From Hydrogenophaga aromaticivorans (lineage in GTDB: Bacteria > Pseudomonadota > Gammaproteobacteria > Burkholderiales > Burkholderiaceae_C), in the NCBI RefSeq assembly GCF_013387465.1, contig NZ_VYGV01000006.1:1083959-1147958 (forward strand): a stretch of DNA of 64,000 nt, read 5' to 3'. The translations under genes and the position numbers were made by a program. The notes beneath the pieces are model-generated. The model worked only from the letters and a program-made list of their open reading frames with translations. It was not told where the DNA came from and did not search any database. This document shows, piece after piece, positions 1 through 8,310 of the stretch. Positions within the stretch are counted from its first letter, which is position 1, and each line of letters begins with the position of its first letter.

Positions 1-28
1 CCGGTCAGAGCACCTGAGTTCGCGCAGC

Positions 29-517
29 TCAAGAGCTGCTGCAGCCGACGCGCTCGACCTTGATCGAGCCCATGACGGACACGCCTTTGGCGGCGTTCTC
101 GCCGCTCATGACCGTGGTGCCGCTGCTGGCCGAGGCCAGGCGGGCGCCGCAGTGCAGCTTGATGTCCATGCCGCCCATGACGTTGACGGCCGCGCGCAGG
201 CAGTACCAGCCGTTGGGGTTGAGCAGCTCGATCTCGGAGCCGCCCATGACGTTCACGCCCGGGTTCACCATGATCAGGCTCGGGCCCGGCGTGACCTCGC
301 GGTCTGCCGTGCCCTGGCCGATGCCGAACACCTTGACCGACGTGGCCAGCGTCCGGTAGGCGGGATTGGGGCCGAAAGGGTGTTCGCCCCAGGCCTTCAG
401 GCAGGCTTGCAGCGCACCGCTTTCGCTGTCCTGGGCCTGCGCCGGTCCGGTGGCGCCCCCCAGGAGCAGACCGGCGATCAGGACGCTGCGGGTGCATCGG
501 TTGCGGAGGTGTGTCAT
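29..517 (-). CDS. secreted protein with repeated VNVMGG motif
   Basis: 162 residues with a signal peptide (residues 1 to about 28, ending in AQA). The mature part has four cysteines (C39, C106, C123, C159). VNVMGG starts at residue 88 and again at 111. Weaker versions occur near 134 (TTVMSG) and 146 (VSVMGS), so the spacing is 23, 23 and 12 residues. The later strands alternate hydrophobic and polar residues (IEL, IKL, IKVERV), which suggests a small beta-solenoid like the LiaF or bactofilin folds; that is inference. It lies 36 bases downstream of the ketoreductase on the same strand and so may be the last gene of the polyene operon. Function unknown. Confidence 0.75.
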   Translation of the reverse strand: MTHLRNRCTRSVLIAGLLLGGATGPAQAQDSESGALQACLKAWGEHPFGPNPAYRTLATSVKVFGIGQGTADREVTPGPSLIMVNPGVNVMGGSEIELLNPNGWYCLRAAVNVMGGMDIKLHCGARLASASSGTTVMSGENAAKGVSVMGSIKVERVGCSSS

Positions 518-553
518 GGGGTTGAGGCTCCTTGGAGTGGGGTCACGATGCGA

Positions 554-1291
554 TCAGATCATCGCGCCGTTGATGGAAATCACCTGCCCGGAAATGTAGG
601 ACGCGCGGTCCGAGGCCAGGAAGGCCACCAGTTCGGCCACTTCTTCCGGGCGGCCCACGCGCTGCATCGGCACCAGACGTTTGACCATGTCGGCATCGAA
701 CGTGCCTTCGATCATGCTGGTGGCGATGAGCCCCGGCGCGACGGCATTGACGGTCACGCCCCGGCTCGCCAGCTCCAGCGCCAGCGACTTGCTCGCGGCG
801 TGCAGCGCGCCCTTGGCGGCCGAGTAGTTCACCTGCCCGCGGTTGCCCGCCACGGCGGCGACCGACGAGATGCTGACGATGCGGCCCCAGCGCGTGCGCA
901 TCATGGGCATGGTCAGCGGCTGGGTCACGTTGAAGAAACCGTTGAGCGACACGTCGAGCACGCGGTCCCACTGCTCGCCGCTCATGCCGGGGAACACCGC
1001 GTCGTCGTGGATGCCCGCGTTGTTGACCAGAATCTGGATCGCACCCGCCTCGGTCAGCGCTTCCAGCGCGGCGGCGGTCGCTGCACGGTCGGTGATGTCG
1101 AAGGCCACAGCCTCGGCGCTGCCGCCCTCGGCCATGATCTGCGCCGCGATGGCCTGCGCCTTCTCCAGGCCCCGGTTGGCGTGCACGATGACATGGTGGC
1201 CGTCGGCGGCCAGTCGCTGGCAGATCGCGGCGCCGATGCCACCGCTGCCGCCGGTGACGAGGGCGCGCCTGCTTTTCGCTGAAGAGGTCAT
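554..1291 (-). CDS. 3-oxoacyl-ACP reductase (FabG family, APE ketoreductase)
   Basis: 245-residue short-chain dehydrogenase. The cofactor motif TGGSGGIG is at residues 13-20, NNAG at 90-93, and the catalytic set N117, S143, Y156, K160 (YSAAK) is complete. It should reduce the beta-keto group of the ACP-bound polyene chain with NADPH. Its ATG overlaps the stop of the upstream dehydratase by four bases, so the two are translationally coupled. It corresponds to the ApeQ role in aryl polyene clusters; the assignment rests on context as well as on family. Confidence 0.93.
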   Translation of the reverse strand: MTSSAKSRRALVTGGSGGIGAAICQRLAADGHHVIVHANRGLEKAQAIAAQIMAEGGSAEAVAFDITDRAATAAALEALTEAGAIQILVNNAGIHDDAVFPGMSGEQWDRVLDVSLNGFFNVTQPLTMPMMRTRWGRIVSISSVAAVAGNRGQVNYSAAKGALHAASKSLALELASRGVTVNAVAPGLIATSMIEGTFDADMVKRLVPMQRVGRPEEVAELVAFLASDRASYISGQVISINGAMI

Positions 1292-1722
1292 AAGGTTTGA
1301 GCGTCGAGCACCACCGAGGCCCGGCCTTCGATCAGGCAGCGTTCACCGTGGTGGATGTGGAACTGGTAGAGGATGAGCCGCGCGTCGCCCGAGAGGCGCT
1401 CGGCGGTGATGCGCAGCGGCCCGGTCTGGTCGTCCAGCCGGTTCACGTGCAGGCTCAGGCCGCGCACGCTGGTGAGGTAGCCCTGGGTGGGCGCAGCGGC
1501 CGACTGCGCGAGCAAGGCACCGTGCACGGCCATGGCCTGAGCGGCGTACTCCACGCCGGTCGCCGCGCCCAGGCGGTCGGCCGCACGCAGGGGATTCAGG
1601 GGGTCGGTGTGGCTCAGCGCGTCGCAGACGATGCGCTGCTCGCTCCACTCGAGCACGTTCTCCAGCAGGCACATGCTGCCCTGGTGGGGAATGTGGGCGG
1701 CGATCCAGTCGCGGTTCAGCAC
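1288..1722 (-). CDS. 3-hydroxyacyl-ACP dehydratase, hot-dog fold (ApeP-like)
   Basis: 144 residues. The N-terminal HIPHQGSMCLLE segment and the central helix (GVEYAAQAMAVHGALL) match the hot-dog dehydratases annotated next to the ketoreductase in aryl polyene clusters. The expected reaction is removal of water from 3-hydroxyacyl-ACP to give the trans double bonds of the polyene. It overlaps the preceding chain-length factor by seven bases and the following reductase by four. A second, smaller hot-dog protein is present at 9907, as is usual for this pathway. Confidence 0.88.
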   Translation of the reverse strand: MLNRDWIAAHIPHQGSMCLLENVLEWSEQRIVCDALSHTDPLNPLRAADRLGAATGVEYAAQAMAVHGALLAQSAAAPTQGYLTSVRGLSLHVNRLDDQTGPLRITAERLSGDARLILYQFHIHHGERCLIEGRASVVLDAQTL

Positions 1723-2519
1723 GGCTGCAGTTCCACCTGAAGCTGCATGGGCGCGAGGTAGTCGAGCACCACGGGGCCGGCCGTGCCGCGCGCCAGGCGC
1801 TGCAGCAGGGGCAAGGCGCGCATGGCCGGGATGTTCTGGCGCAGCCCTTCGAGAGCCGCGTCCTCCAGCACATCGGCGGGCGCCCGGCTGGGTGTGACCG
1901 TGATCGACGCCAGCGAAGCCTCGCTGCGCTGCGCACTGAGCAACAAGGCCACGCCGCCGCAGTCGGGCGTGTCGCGCTTGGCGTGCAAGGGTTCGGGGTA
2001 TTCGCTGTCGTAGGCCACCAGCAGCACCGGCTGGCCGTCCAGGGCCACCTGGGCCAGCGCATCCAGCAGGCCGGCGCCGAAGCTGGCGTCGAACGCACCG
2101 AGCACCTGGCAGGGCGCCATGCTGCGCGTGGCGATGCCCCAGTAGCCGGCGGCGGCGTTGTGCACCGAGTTGTGAAATCGCGTGGGCGAGATCTGGCGAT
2201 CCTCGCCCGCGAGCTGCTCACACAGCGAATGGCAGTTGTGGCCGTCGGCGCCCGAGGCGGCGAACACGGTGGCCAGCGTGGACGCGTCGGCGCCCGCGTG
2301 GGTCACGGCCTCCTGCCCCACGCCCAGGCTGAGCCGGATGACGCGGCTGGCGCGGCGGCGCTCGGCCGGGGGCAGCAGCAGGGGCACAGGCAACACGCTC
2401 GGTGCCGGCACATAGCCCGCTTCACCGCGCAGCGCCGCCGCAGCGGTGGCCCAGTCGGGCAGGCCGGGCGCGATGAGGCCGATGCCGTTGATCCAGGCTT
2501 GCAGCGGCGTTGCGATCAT
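1716..2519 (-). CDS. beta-ketoacyl synthase-like chain length factor, Cys-less (ApeC-like)
   Basis: 267 residues, about two thirds the size of a full ketosynthase. It keeps the thiolase-fold N-terminal half (HNAAAGYWGIATRS). Where active ketosynthases have the CSSS nucleophile it has AFDASFGAGL, so the catalytic Cys is missing. This is typical of KS-beta or chain-length-factor subunits, which pair with an active KS; the likely partner is the ketosynthase encoded immediately upstream (four-base overlap). It probably sets polyene chain length; partner and role are inferred. Confidence 0.85.
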   Translation of the reverse strand: MIATPLQAWINGIGLIAPGLPDWATAAAALRGEAGYVPAPSVLPVPLLLPPAERRRASRVIRLSLGVGQEAVTHAGADASTLATVFAASGADGHNCHSLCEQLAGEDRQISPTRFHNSVHNAAAGYWGIATRSMAPCQVLGAFDASFGAGLLDALAQVALDGQPVLLVAYDSEYPEPLHAKRDTPDCGGVALLLSAQRSEASLASITVTPSRAPADVLEDAALEGLRQNIPAMRALPLLQRLARGTAGPVVLDYLAPMQLQVELQPC

Positions 2520-3706
2520 GCGGCGACTCCAAGAACCAGGCTGCAGTTGCTGCCACCAAATCCGAACGAATTGCTCAGCGCATGGCGCAGCGGCGCGTCG
2601 GTGCCGTGCAGCTGGTAGCGGATCGGTATGGCCGGGTCCAGCGAGCCGGTGCCGGGGCTGCCGGGCAGGCGGCCATCGGTCAGTGCCATCGCGCAGAGGA
2701 TCGCTTCGATCGCGCCCGCTGCACCCAGTGTGTGGCCCATGTAGCCCTTGGTCGAGTTGCCGGGCACGGTGTCGCCGAACAGCGCGCTCACCGCCAGGCC
2801 TTCGGCCGAGTCGTTGGCGGGCGTGGCCGTGCCGTGCAGGTTGATGTAATGAATGTCGCTGGCGCCCAGGCCCGCCGAGCGCAGTGCGGCCTCCATCGCC
2901 AGGCGTGCACCCAGGCCCTGCGGGTGCGGCGCCGACATGTGGTACGCGTCGCTGGACTCGCCAGCGCCCAGCAGCAACACGGTGCCCGGCGCAGGCTGGT
3001 CCGGGCGCTCCAGCAATGCAAAGGCCGCACCTTCGCCGATGGAGATGCCGTCGCGCGCCGCGTCGTAGGGCCGGCAGGGCCGGGATGAGGTCAGTTGCAA
3101 GGAAGCAAAACCGTACAGGGTGGTCAGGCAGAGGGTATCGACACCGCCCACGATGGCTGCGTCGATCTGGCCCAGCGCGAGCTGGCGCGCCGCCGCGGCA
3201 AACACCTTGGCGCTGGACGAGCAGGCGGTGGAGATCGCCATCGCCATGCCCTCCAGACCGAAGTAGTCGCGCGTGAACTCGGCGAGCGAGAACGCGTTGT
3301 GCGTGGTCCGGTAATGGAAATCGTCGGGCAACGCGCCGCTGACCGGATCGCGCCGCCGGTAGGCCAGCTCGGTCTGCAGGATGCCGGCGGTGCTGGTGCC
3401 GAGGAACACGCCCACACGATCGGCGCCGTAGCGAGCGACGGCCTCACGCACGCGCTGCGCGAACCCGTCGGTCTCCAGGCCCATCAGGGTCAGCCGGTTG
3501 TTGCGGCAGTCGTAGCGGGCCAGCGCCTCGGGCAGGCGCTGCGCATCGACACCCGCGACCTCGCCCACCCAGGTGTCGAGCGCCACCGATTCAAAGGCAC
3601 AGGGAGCGAGTCCCGAGCGCTCGGCGCGCAGGGCCTCGCGCGTGGCCTCCAGCCCTCGGCCCAGGGCGGTGGTCAATGTGTAAGCTGAGAGTTGCAGTGG
3701 GGTCAC
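2516..3706 (-). CDS. beta-ketoacyl-ACP synthase (APE condensing enzyme)
   Basis: 396-residue FabF/FabB-type ketosynthase. The nucleophile is in STACSSSAKVF, and both catalytic histidines are present in NLHGTATPANDSAEG and GYMGHTLGAAGA. It condenses malonyl-ACP with the growing chain. Its stop overlaps the start of the Cys-less factor gene, which supports a KS/CLF heterodimer. A 47-base gap separates it from the methyltransferase upstream, the largest gap in this part of the cluster, so an internal promoter could lie there. Confidence 0.93.
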   Translation of the reverse strand: MTPLQLSAYTLTTALGRGLEATREALRAERSGLAPCAFESVALDTWVGEVAGVDAQRLPEALARYDCRNNRLTLMGLETDGFAQRVREAVARYGADRVGVFLGTSTAGILQTELAYRRRDPVSGALPDDFHYRTTHNAFSLAEFTRDYFGLEGMAMAISTACSSSAKVFAAAARQLALGQIDAAIVGGVDTLCLTTLYGFASLQLTSSRPCRPYDAARDGISIGEGAAFALLERPDQPAPGTVLLLGAGESSDAYHMSAPHPQGLGARLAMEAALRSAGLGASDIHYINLHGTATPANDSAEGLAVSALFGDTVPGNSTKGYMGHTLGAAGAIEAILCAMALTDGRLPGSPGTGSLDPAIPIRYQLHGTDAPLRHALSNSFGFGGSNCSLVLGVAA

Positions 3707-3753
3707 GTGAGGCGGTGGAACGTCTAAACCCGCAGTGTAGAGGAAGGCACCGA

Positions 3754-4530
3754 TCAGACCGGCACCCGGCAGACCAGCATCACGTTGGCAAAGGGCTTGC
3801 CTTCGCTCATGGGTTCGGTTTCAACCTCAAAGCCCAGCGCGGTCAACAGCGCCTGCCATTCGGCCAGGCTGCGGCAGTACAGGCGCGGCGGACGGCGGCT
3901 GCGCGCCAGGGTCACCGCGCGGTCGACCCAGTTCGACACCAGAAAGGGCCAGCCCGCTTCTGCGTCACCGACACGGGTGAGGAACAGGCCGCCGGGCGGC
4001 AAGGCCAAGCGAATGCGTCGCAGCAGGCGCTCTTGCGAGGCGGGGTCCACGTAGTGCAGCGCATCGAGGACGGTGACGGTGTCCACCTGACCAACATCCA
4101 CCTGGGTCATGTCGCCCTGCTCCACCTGCACCAGCGGGTGGTGGCCGCCGAACGCCGCCACCGCGCGTTCGACATCGCGCGACATCAGTTCAACACCGCG
4201 CAGGCTCTGGAAACGGGGCGCGGGCGCCCAGCCGGCCGGCCACTGCCCGCGCTCCGACAGGCGCTGCGCCGCCAGCAGCCAGGCGAACAGGCAACCCTGC
4301 CCGCAACCGAGGTCAAGCAGCCGCCCGCCCCTGAACAACAGGCCGCGCCGCAACAGCTCCCGGAAGATCGGGTCGCCGCCCAGCTTGCCCCAGGCGTGGA
4401 AAAAAGCGAAACGGCCTGCCGCCCAGAAAAGGCGGCTCGCGTCGGCGCGCAGGATTTTCAGAAACACCCGGGGCGTTGGCGCCGCGCCGCCCTGCGAGCT
4501 TGGTTGGGAACCGCCCGTCGCCTCGCTCAT
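3754..4530 (-). CDS. class I SAM-dependent methyltransferase
   Basis: 258 residues with the SAM-binding glycine motif LLDLGCGQGC at residues 71-80 and a following acidic motif (QVEQGDMTQVD). O-methylation of the aryl head group is a known tailoring step in aryl polyenes and would fit, but the substrate is not shown by the sequence. The start is coupled by a four-base overlap to the deacetylase gene upstream. Confidence 0.85.
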   Translation of the reverse strand: MSEATGGSQPSSQGGAAPTPRVFLKILRADASRLFWAAGRFAFFHAWGKLGGDPIFRELLRRGLLFRGGRLLDLGCGQGCLFAWLLAAQRLSERGQWPAGWAPAPRFQSLRGVELMSRDVERAVAAFGGHHPLVQVEQGDMTQVDVGQVDTVTVLDALHYVDPASQERLLRRIRLALPPGGLFLTRVGDAEAGWPFLVSNWVDRAVTLARSRRPPRLYCRSLAEWQALLTALGFEVETEPMSEGKPFANVMLVCRVPV

Positions 4531-5327
4531 GCCATGGCCTGCTGGAGCGTCACGGCCCGCAAGGACTCGGCCTTCAATCGGTCGAGCAACAGCGGCAAGG
4601 TAGCCAGGATCACCGGCTGCCCATCGGGCGTGAGCGCGGCGTGACCGTCGTGCATGAGCAGGATGTCGCCCGGCCCCAGGCCGCGCGTCAGGCGCTGCAG
4701 CACCTGCTGCGGTCTGCCGTCGCGCGTGTCGTAGGGGCGGCGGGTCCAGGCGGCCAGCTGCAGGTCGAGCCCGGCGAGCACCGGCTCCAGGAAGGGGTTG
4801 CGCAGACCGGCGGTGGGCCGGAAAAACAGCGGGGCCTGGCCGGTGATGTCCGAGAGCGTGGCCTGGGCGGCCGCGACGTCGGCACGCATGCGCCGGGGGC
4901 CGAAGAGGGAAAACGCGTTGGAGTGGGCGTCACCGTGGTTCTCGACCCGGTGACCGCGCGCCACGATCTCGCGGCAGAGCGCCGGGTGGGCCCGCGCGCG
5001 CCAGCCGATGCAGAAAAAACTGGCCTGGGCGCCAGCCGCGTCCAGCAGGTCGAGCACGCGCGGCGTGACCTCGGGGTCGGGCCCGTCGTCGATGGTCAAG
5101 GCCAGTTCGCGCCGCGCCTGTGCGTGCGCCGGCAGGCGGGTGAGGTTGGGGCCGAGCAGGCTGGAGCGCGGCAACAGACCGGCCACCGTGATCACCGCGT
5201 GGTTGAGCGCCACCGCCCCCAGTGCCCACGGCCAGACGGCTGGCACGGCCACCGTGCCCAGCGCGGCCCCCGCATGCAGCAGCGCGGACGCCTTGATCGC
5301 GGGGGGGACGGTCCAGGGCCGGCTCAT
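4527..5327 (-). CDS. polysaccharide deacetylase (NodB domain) family protein
   Basis: 266 residues. One or two N-terminal membrane segments (about 20-55) are followed by a NodB domain. The metal/base motif LTIDDGPDP, the NHGDAHS (H-x3-H) motif, FRPTAGLRNP and a C-terminal LLMHDGH motif are all recognisable, so the metal-dependent hydrolase core looks intact. The ATG at 5327 overlaps the upstream stop by four bases, which fixes the start; a longer in-frame reading would run into the neighbour. In this cluster it may deacetylate a polyene-linked sugar or an N-acyl group; that is inference. Confidence 0.87.
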   Translation of the reverse strand: MSRPWTVPPAIKASALLHAGAALGTVAVPAVWPWALGAVALNHAVITVAGLLPRSSLLGPNLTRLPAHAQARRELALTIDDGPDPEVTPRVLDLLDAAGAQASFFCIGWRARAHPALCREIVARGHRVENHGDAHSNAFSLFGPRRMRADVAAAQATLSDITGQAPLFFRPTAGLRNPFLEPVLAGLDLQLAAWTRRPYDTRDGRPQQVLQRLTRGLGPGDILLMHDGHAALTPDGQPVILATLPLLLDRLKAESLRAVTLQQAMA

Positions 5328-5965
5328 GGCAACGCCGGGAAATGCCCCAGTGAGAGGAAACGCTGCCACAGGGGCAACCAGACCGCCCAGTCGTGTTCGC
5401 CCGGCAAGGTGATGTGGGTCGCTTCGGGCATGTGCCGCGCCAGCAAGCGCATGCCATCGGCAAAACGGTCCTGCGCCCCATAACCCATGAACACCGGCAC
5501 CTGGGGCAAGGGCTGCTTGAGCCACTGCCAGAGGCGCACGTCGGGGTCGGTCTGCTGATCGGGGCTCGCCTGCCAGGCGTCGAGCCCGCCAGCGCGATTG
5601 ATCGCGTTGGTGGTCAGCCGACCGCCCGCGTAGGGAGCGAGCAGGCACAGGCCGTGCACCTCACCCGTGCGCCCGGCGAGGCAGGACAGCGCCAGTTGAC
5701 CGCCGCGCGAAATGCCCCCCAGCCACACCCGCTGGTAGCGCGCACGCGCTGGCGCCAGCCAGTCTTCTTCCAGGGAACGCAGCGCCAGCTGGTTGTCGGC
5801 GCCCCCGGCGTGCAGGTCGGGGGCGATCAGGTCCAGCGCCAGACCCCGCTGCTGCACCTCGGCAAACAGGCCCGCCTGCACCATGTGCTGCGGCGTCATG
5901 AGGGCCCCGGGCAGCATGAACAGCACGCTGTCGGCCCCGCAGAGCTGGCTTTCGGTCGGATTCAT
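5324..5965 (-). CDS. alpha/beta hydrolase
   Basis: 213 residues with the nucleophile elbow GISRGG, a likely acid in GYGAQDRF and a likely catalytic His in LPGEHDW. No signal peptide is seen, so it should be cytoplasmic. It sits between the exporter and the deacetylase with four-base overlaps on both sides. It could act as the chain-releasing or editing hydrolase, since no hot-dog thioesterase is visible in the cluster; that is inference from context. Confidence 0.82.
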   Translation of the reverse strand: MNPTESQLCGADSVLFMLPGALMTPQHMVQAGLFAEVQQRGLALDLIAPDLHAGGADNQLALRSLEEDWLAPARARYQRVWLGGISRGGQLALSCLAGRTGEVHGLCLLAPYAGGRLTTNAINRAGGLDAWQASPDQQTDPDVRLWQWLKQPLPQVPVFMGYGAQDRFADGMRLLARHMPEATHITLPGEHDWAVWLPLWQRFLSLGHFPALP

Positions 5966-8310
5966 CGATCCGCTGTCGCCTTCGGATACACCAGCACCGC
6001 CGCCAGCAGCAGCGACATCAGTGCGCCTGGCCCCACGGTGATGCCGATGGCGTTGAGCACCGGCACGTTCGACGTCGCCAGGGCACCAAAGCCGATCGCG
6101 GTGGTCACGGTTGCGACCGACAGCGACATCAGCGTGGCCGCGTCCAGCGGTTCGCCGCCGGCCGCCCGGTCAAAGAACAGCGCGTAGTTGGAGCCCACGG
6201 CCACGGTCAGCAACATGCCCACCAGGTGCAGCAGATGCAGGCGCTGGCCCGACAAATGCAGCGCCGTGATCACCACCATCACCGTGATCACCAGGGTCAA
6301 CAGCACACGCAGCAGACGTCCGGGTGAGCGCAGGGTCACAGCGAGCAGCACCACAATCGCCAGAAAGCCCAGCAGGGACAGCCGAACCGCCTCACCCACG
6401 TAACCGCCGTACAGCGATTCGAACTCGGTCTTGAGGTCGACAAACACCGCGCCACTGCCCGCCAGCGCCGCGCGCAGGCGCTCGACCGGCAGGCTGGCGT
6501 CGGGCGCACCGGGCGCCGGACGCAACGGCATCATCACGTTCCAGCCGCCGTCCTGGTCGGGCATCAGCATCGAATCCACCGCCAGCGCCAGCGCGCTGCC
6601 GTCCAGATCGGCGCGCTGCATCACACCGGCGGTGCGTGCCGCCTGCACGTCGGCCACAAACGGGCCGAGCCGGGACGCGGACAGGGGCGAATCGACCAGC
6701 GCCGCCTGCAGCCGCGCCTGCAGCACCGGCGCCTCGGGCAGGCTGGCCAGGCGTTGCTGTTGCAACTGGGCGCTGGGCAGGAAGCGGGCCGGGCTGTCGT
6801 AGCCGCCGATCACGCCCTCCTCCACCAGCCGGTCCAGCTGCTGCCCGGCCCGCTCGGCCGCCTGCAGCGCGAGCTCCGGGTTTTTTGCGTGGATGCTGAC
6901 CAGGTAGCGGGCATCGGGTGCGGCCAGGTCGTCGCGCATGCGCGCATCGTTCTCGGCCTCGGCCTGGCTCACGGTCGACAGCGCCGAGAGATCGGCGTGC
7001 CAGAGGTTGTCGCGCTGCTGCCAGAGGTAGCCCAGCGTCACAAGCCCCAGCAAACCCACCGCCGCACGCAACCGCCAGGCCTGCCCCAGCAAGGCATGAA
7101 CCCGGTGCACCCAGGCCCCGGGCGCCGGTACCTCGAACCCGGTTCCGGCCAGCACGGGCAGCACAAAGCGCGTCACCAGCGCCGCCGTCACCACGCCGGT
7201 CAGCGCGTACAGACCCAGCTGGGACAGACCGGGGAAGCCCGAGAACAGCAGGGCGCCGAAACCCAGCGCCGAGGTCAGCACGCCCAGCCTCACCGTGGGC
7301 CAGAACTGCTGGCGCCAGGCGGCCAGGCCCATGCGCCCGGATTGCACAAAAAAGTAGATGGCGTAGTCCACCGCTTCGCCGATCAGGGCCGTGCCAAAGC
7401 CCATCGTGATGCCGAACACCGTGCCATGCACCAGGCTCACCACCACCACGCCCGCCAGTGCGCCGCTGAGCATGGGCAACAGGCCCAGCGCCAGCAGGCG
7501 GGGCGAGCGGTAGACCCAGAGCAGCACACCCGCGATGCCCAGCATGCTGATGAGGAAGAGTTGCGAGGTTTCGTTCTTGATGGTCTCCCGCGACTGCACG
7601 GCAAACTGCCCGGGGCCCGACATCTGCAACGCCAGACCCGCATGACCCGTGGCCTGCACGGCCTGCGCGAAGGCCGTACGCACACCGTCGATCGCGGCCG
7701 CCTGGCCGTCGGTGTCCGAGCCCAGGGCGCGCGTCTGCAGCAGCAGCATGGCGCGTTCGCCGTTGCGCGAGGCCCAGACCCCCTCGCGCATCTGCGGTTG
7801 CGATGCCGGGTTGAGCTGGCCCAGCACGGCCAGCACCTCCCCCGTGGGGTCGTTCAACAAATACGGCTTGAGCAACAGACCGGCCGGCGACGAGAGCAGG
7901 TCGATGGTGTCGGTCACGGCCGACAGCAGCCCCTCTTCGGTGAAGCGCTCGGGGGTCACCGCGGGGCTGAGGCGGTAGCGGTGGCGCAGCAGCACATCGC
8001 GCTCACCTTCCAGCCCGCCCGCTTCGCCGTTCTGCACCGACACATAGGCCGGATCACTGGCCAGGCGCTTGCGCAGCTCGCGCGACACGGCCGCGCGCTG
8101 CACGGCATCACCGCCACCCACCGAAACCATCAGCAGGCGCGAGACCGTGCCGTCCCGCAACTGCCCGGCGAGCGCCTGCTGTTCGGCACTCGGCTTTGAG
8201 GGCAGGAAAAACGACATGTCGGCCGAAAAACGGCTGTTCCACACCACCGCCACCCCGGCCAGCATCAGGGCCAGCCAGACCAGAAACACCCGGACCGCGG
8301 CCGACCTCAT
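5962..8310 (-). CDS. MMPL/RND-family exporter
   Basis: 782 residues with an N-terminal membrane anchor (about 7-25), a large extracytoplasmic loop, a block of membrane helices, then a second loop and helix block. This is the duplicated MMPL/RND layout. The ATG at 8310 overlaps the LolA-like stop by four bases and was preferred to a longer upstream reading that is arginine-rich shadow sequence. In aryl polyene clusters such a protein is thought to move the lipid-linked polyene across the inner membrane, working with the LolA-like carrier. Confidence 0.9.
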   Translation of the reverse strand: MRSAAVRVFLVWLALMLAGVAVVWNSRFSADMSFFLPSKPSAEQQALAGQLRDGTVSRLLMVSVGGGDAVQRAAVSRELRKRLASDPAYVSVQNGEAGGLEGERDVLLRHRYRLSPAVTPERFTEEGLLSAVTDTIDLLSSPAGLLLKPYLLNDPTGEVLAVLGQLNPASQPQMREGVWASRNGERAMLLLQTRALGSDTDGQAAAIDGVRTAFAQAVQATGHAGLALQMSGPGQFAVQSRETIKNETSQLFLISMLGIAGVLLWVYRSPRLLALGLLPMLSGALAGVVVVSLVHGTVFGITMGFGTALIGEAVDYAIYFFVQSGRMGLAAWRQQFWPTVRLGVLTSALGFGALLFSGFPGLSQLGLYALTGVVTAALVTRFVLPVLAGTGFEVPAPGAWVHRVHALLGQAWRLRAAVGLLGLVTLGYLWQQRDNLWHADLSALSTVSQAEAENDARMRDDLAAPDARYLVSIHAKNPELALQAAERAGQQLDRLVEEGVIGGYDSPARFLPSAQLQQQRLASLPEAPVLQARLQAALVDSPLSASRLGPFVADVQAARTAGVMQRADLDGSALALAVDSMLMPDQDGGWNVMMPLRPAPGAPDASLPVERLRAALAGSGAVFVDLKTEFESLYGGYVGEAVRLSLLGFLAIVVLLAVTLRSPGRLLRVLLTLVITVMVVITALHLSGQRLHLLHLVGMLLTVAVGSNYALFFDRAAGGEPLDAATLMSLSVATVTTAIGFGALATSNVPVLNAIGITVGPGALMSLLLAAVLVYPKATADR

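Noticed and set aside
152..1282. 376-codon plus-strand frame over the start of the polyene cluster
   Set aside because: Antisense to a secreted protein with signal peptide and to a complete ketoreductase.
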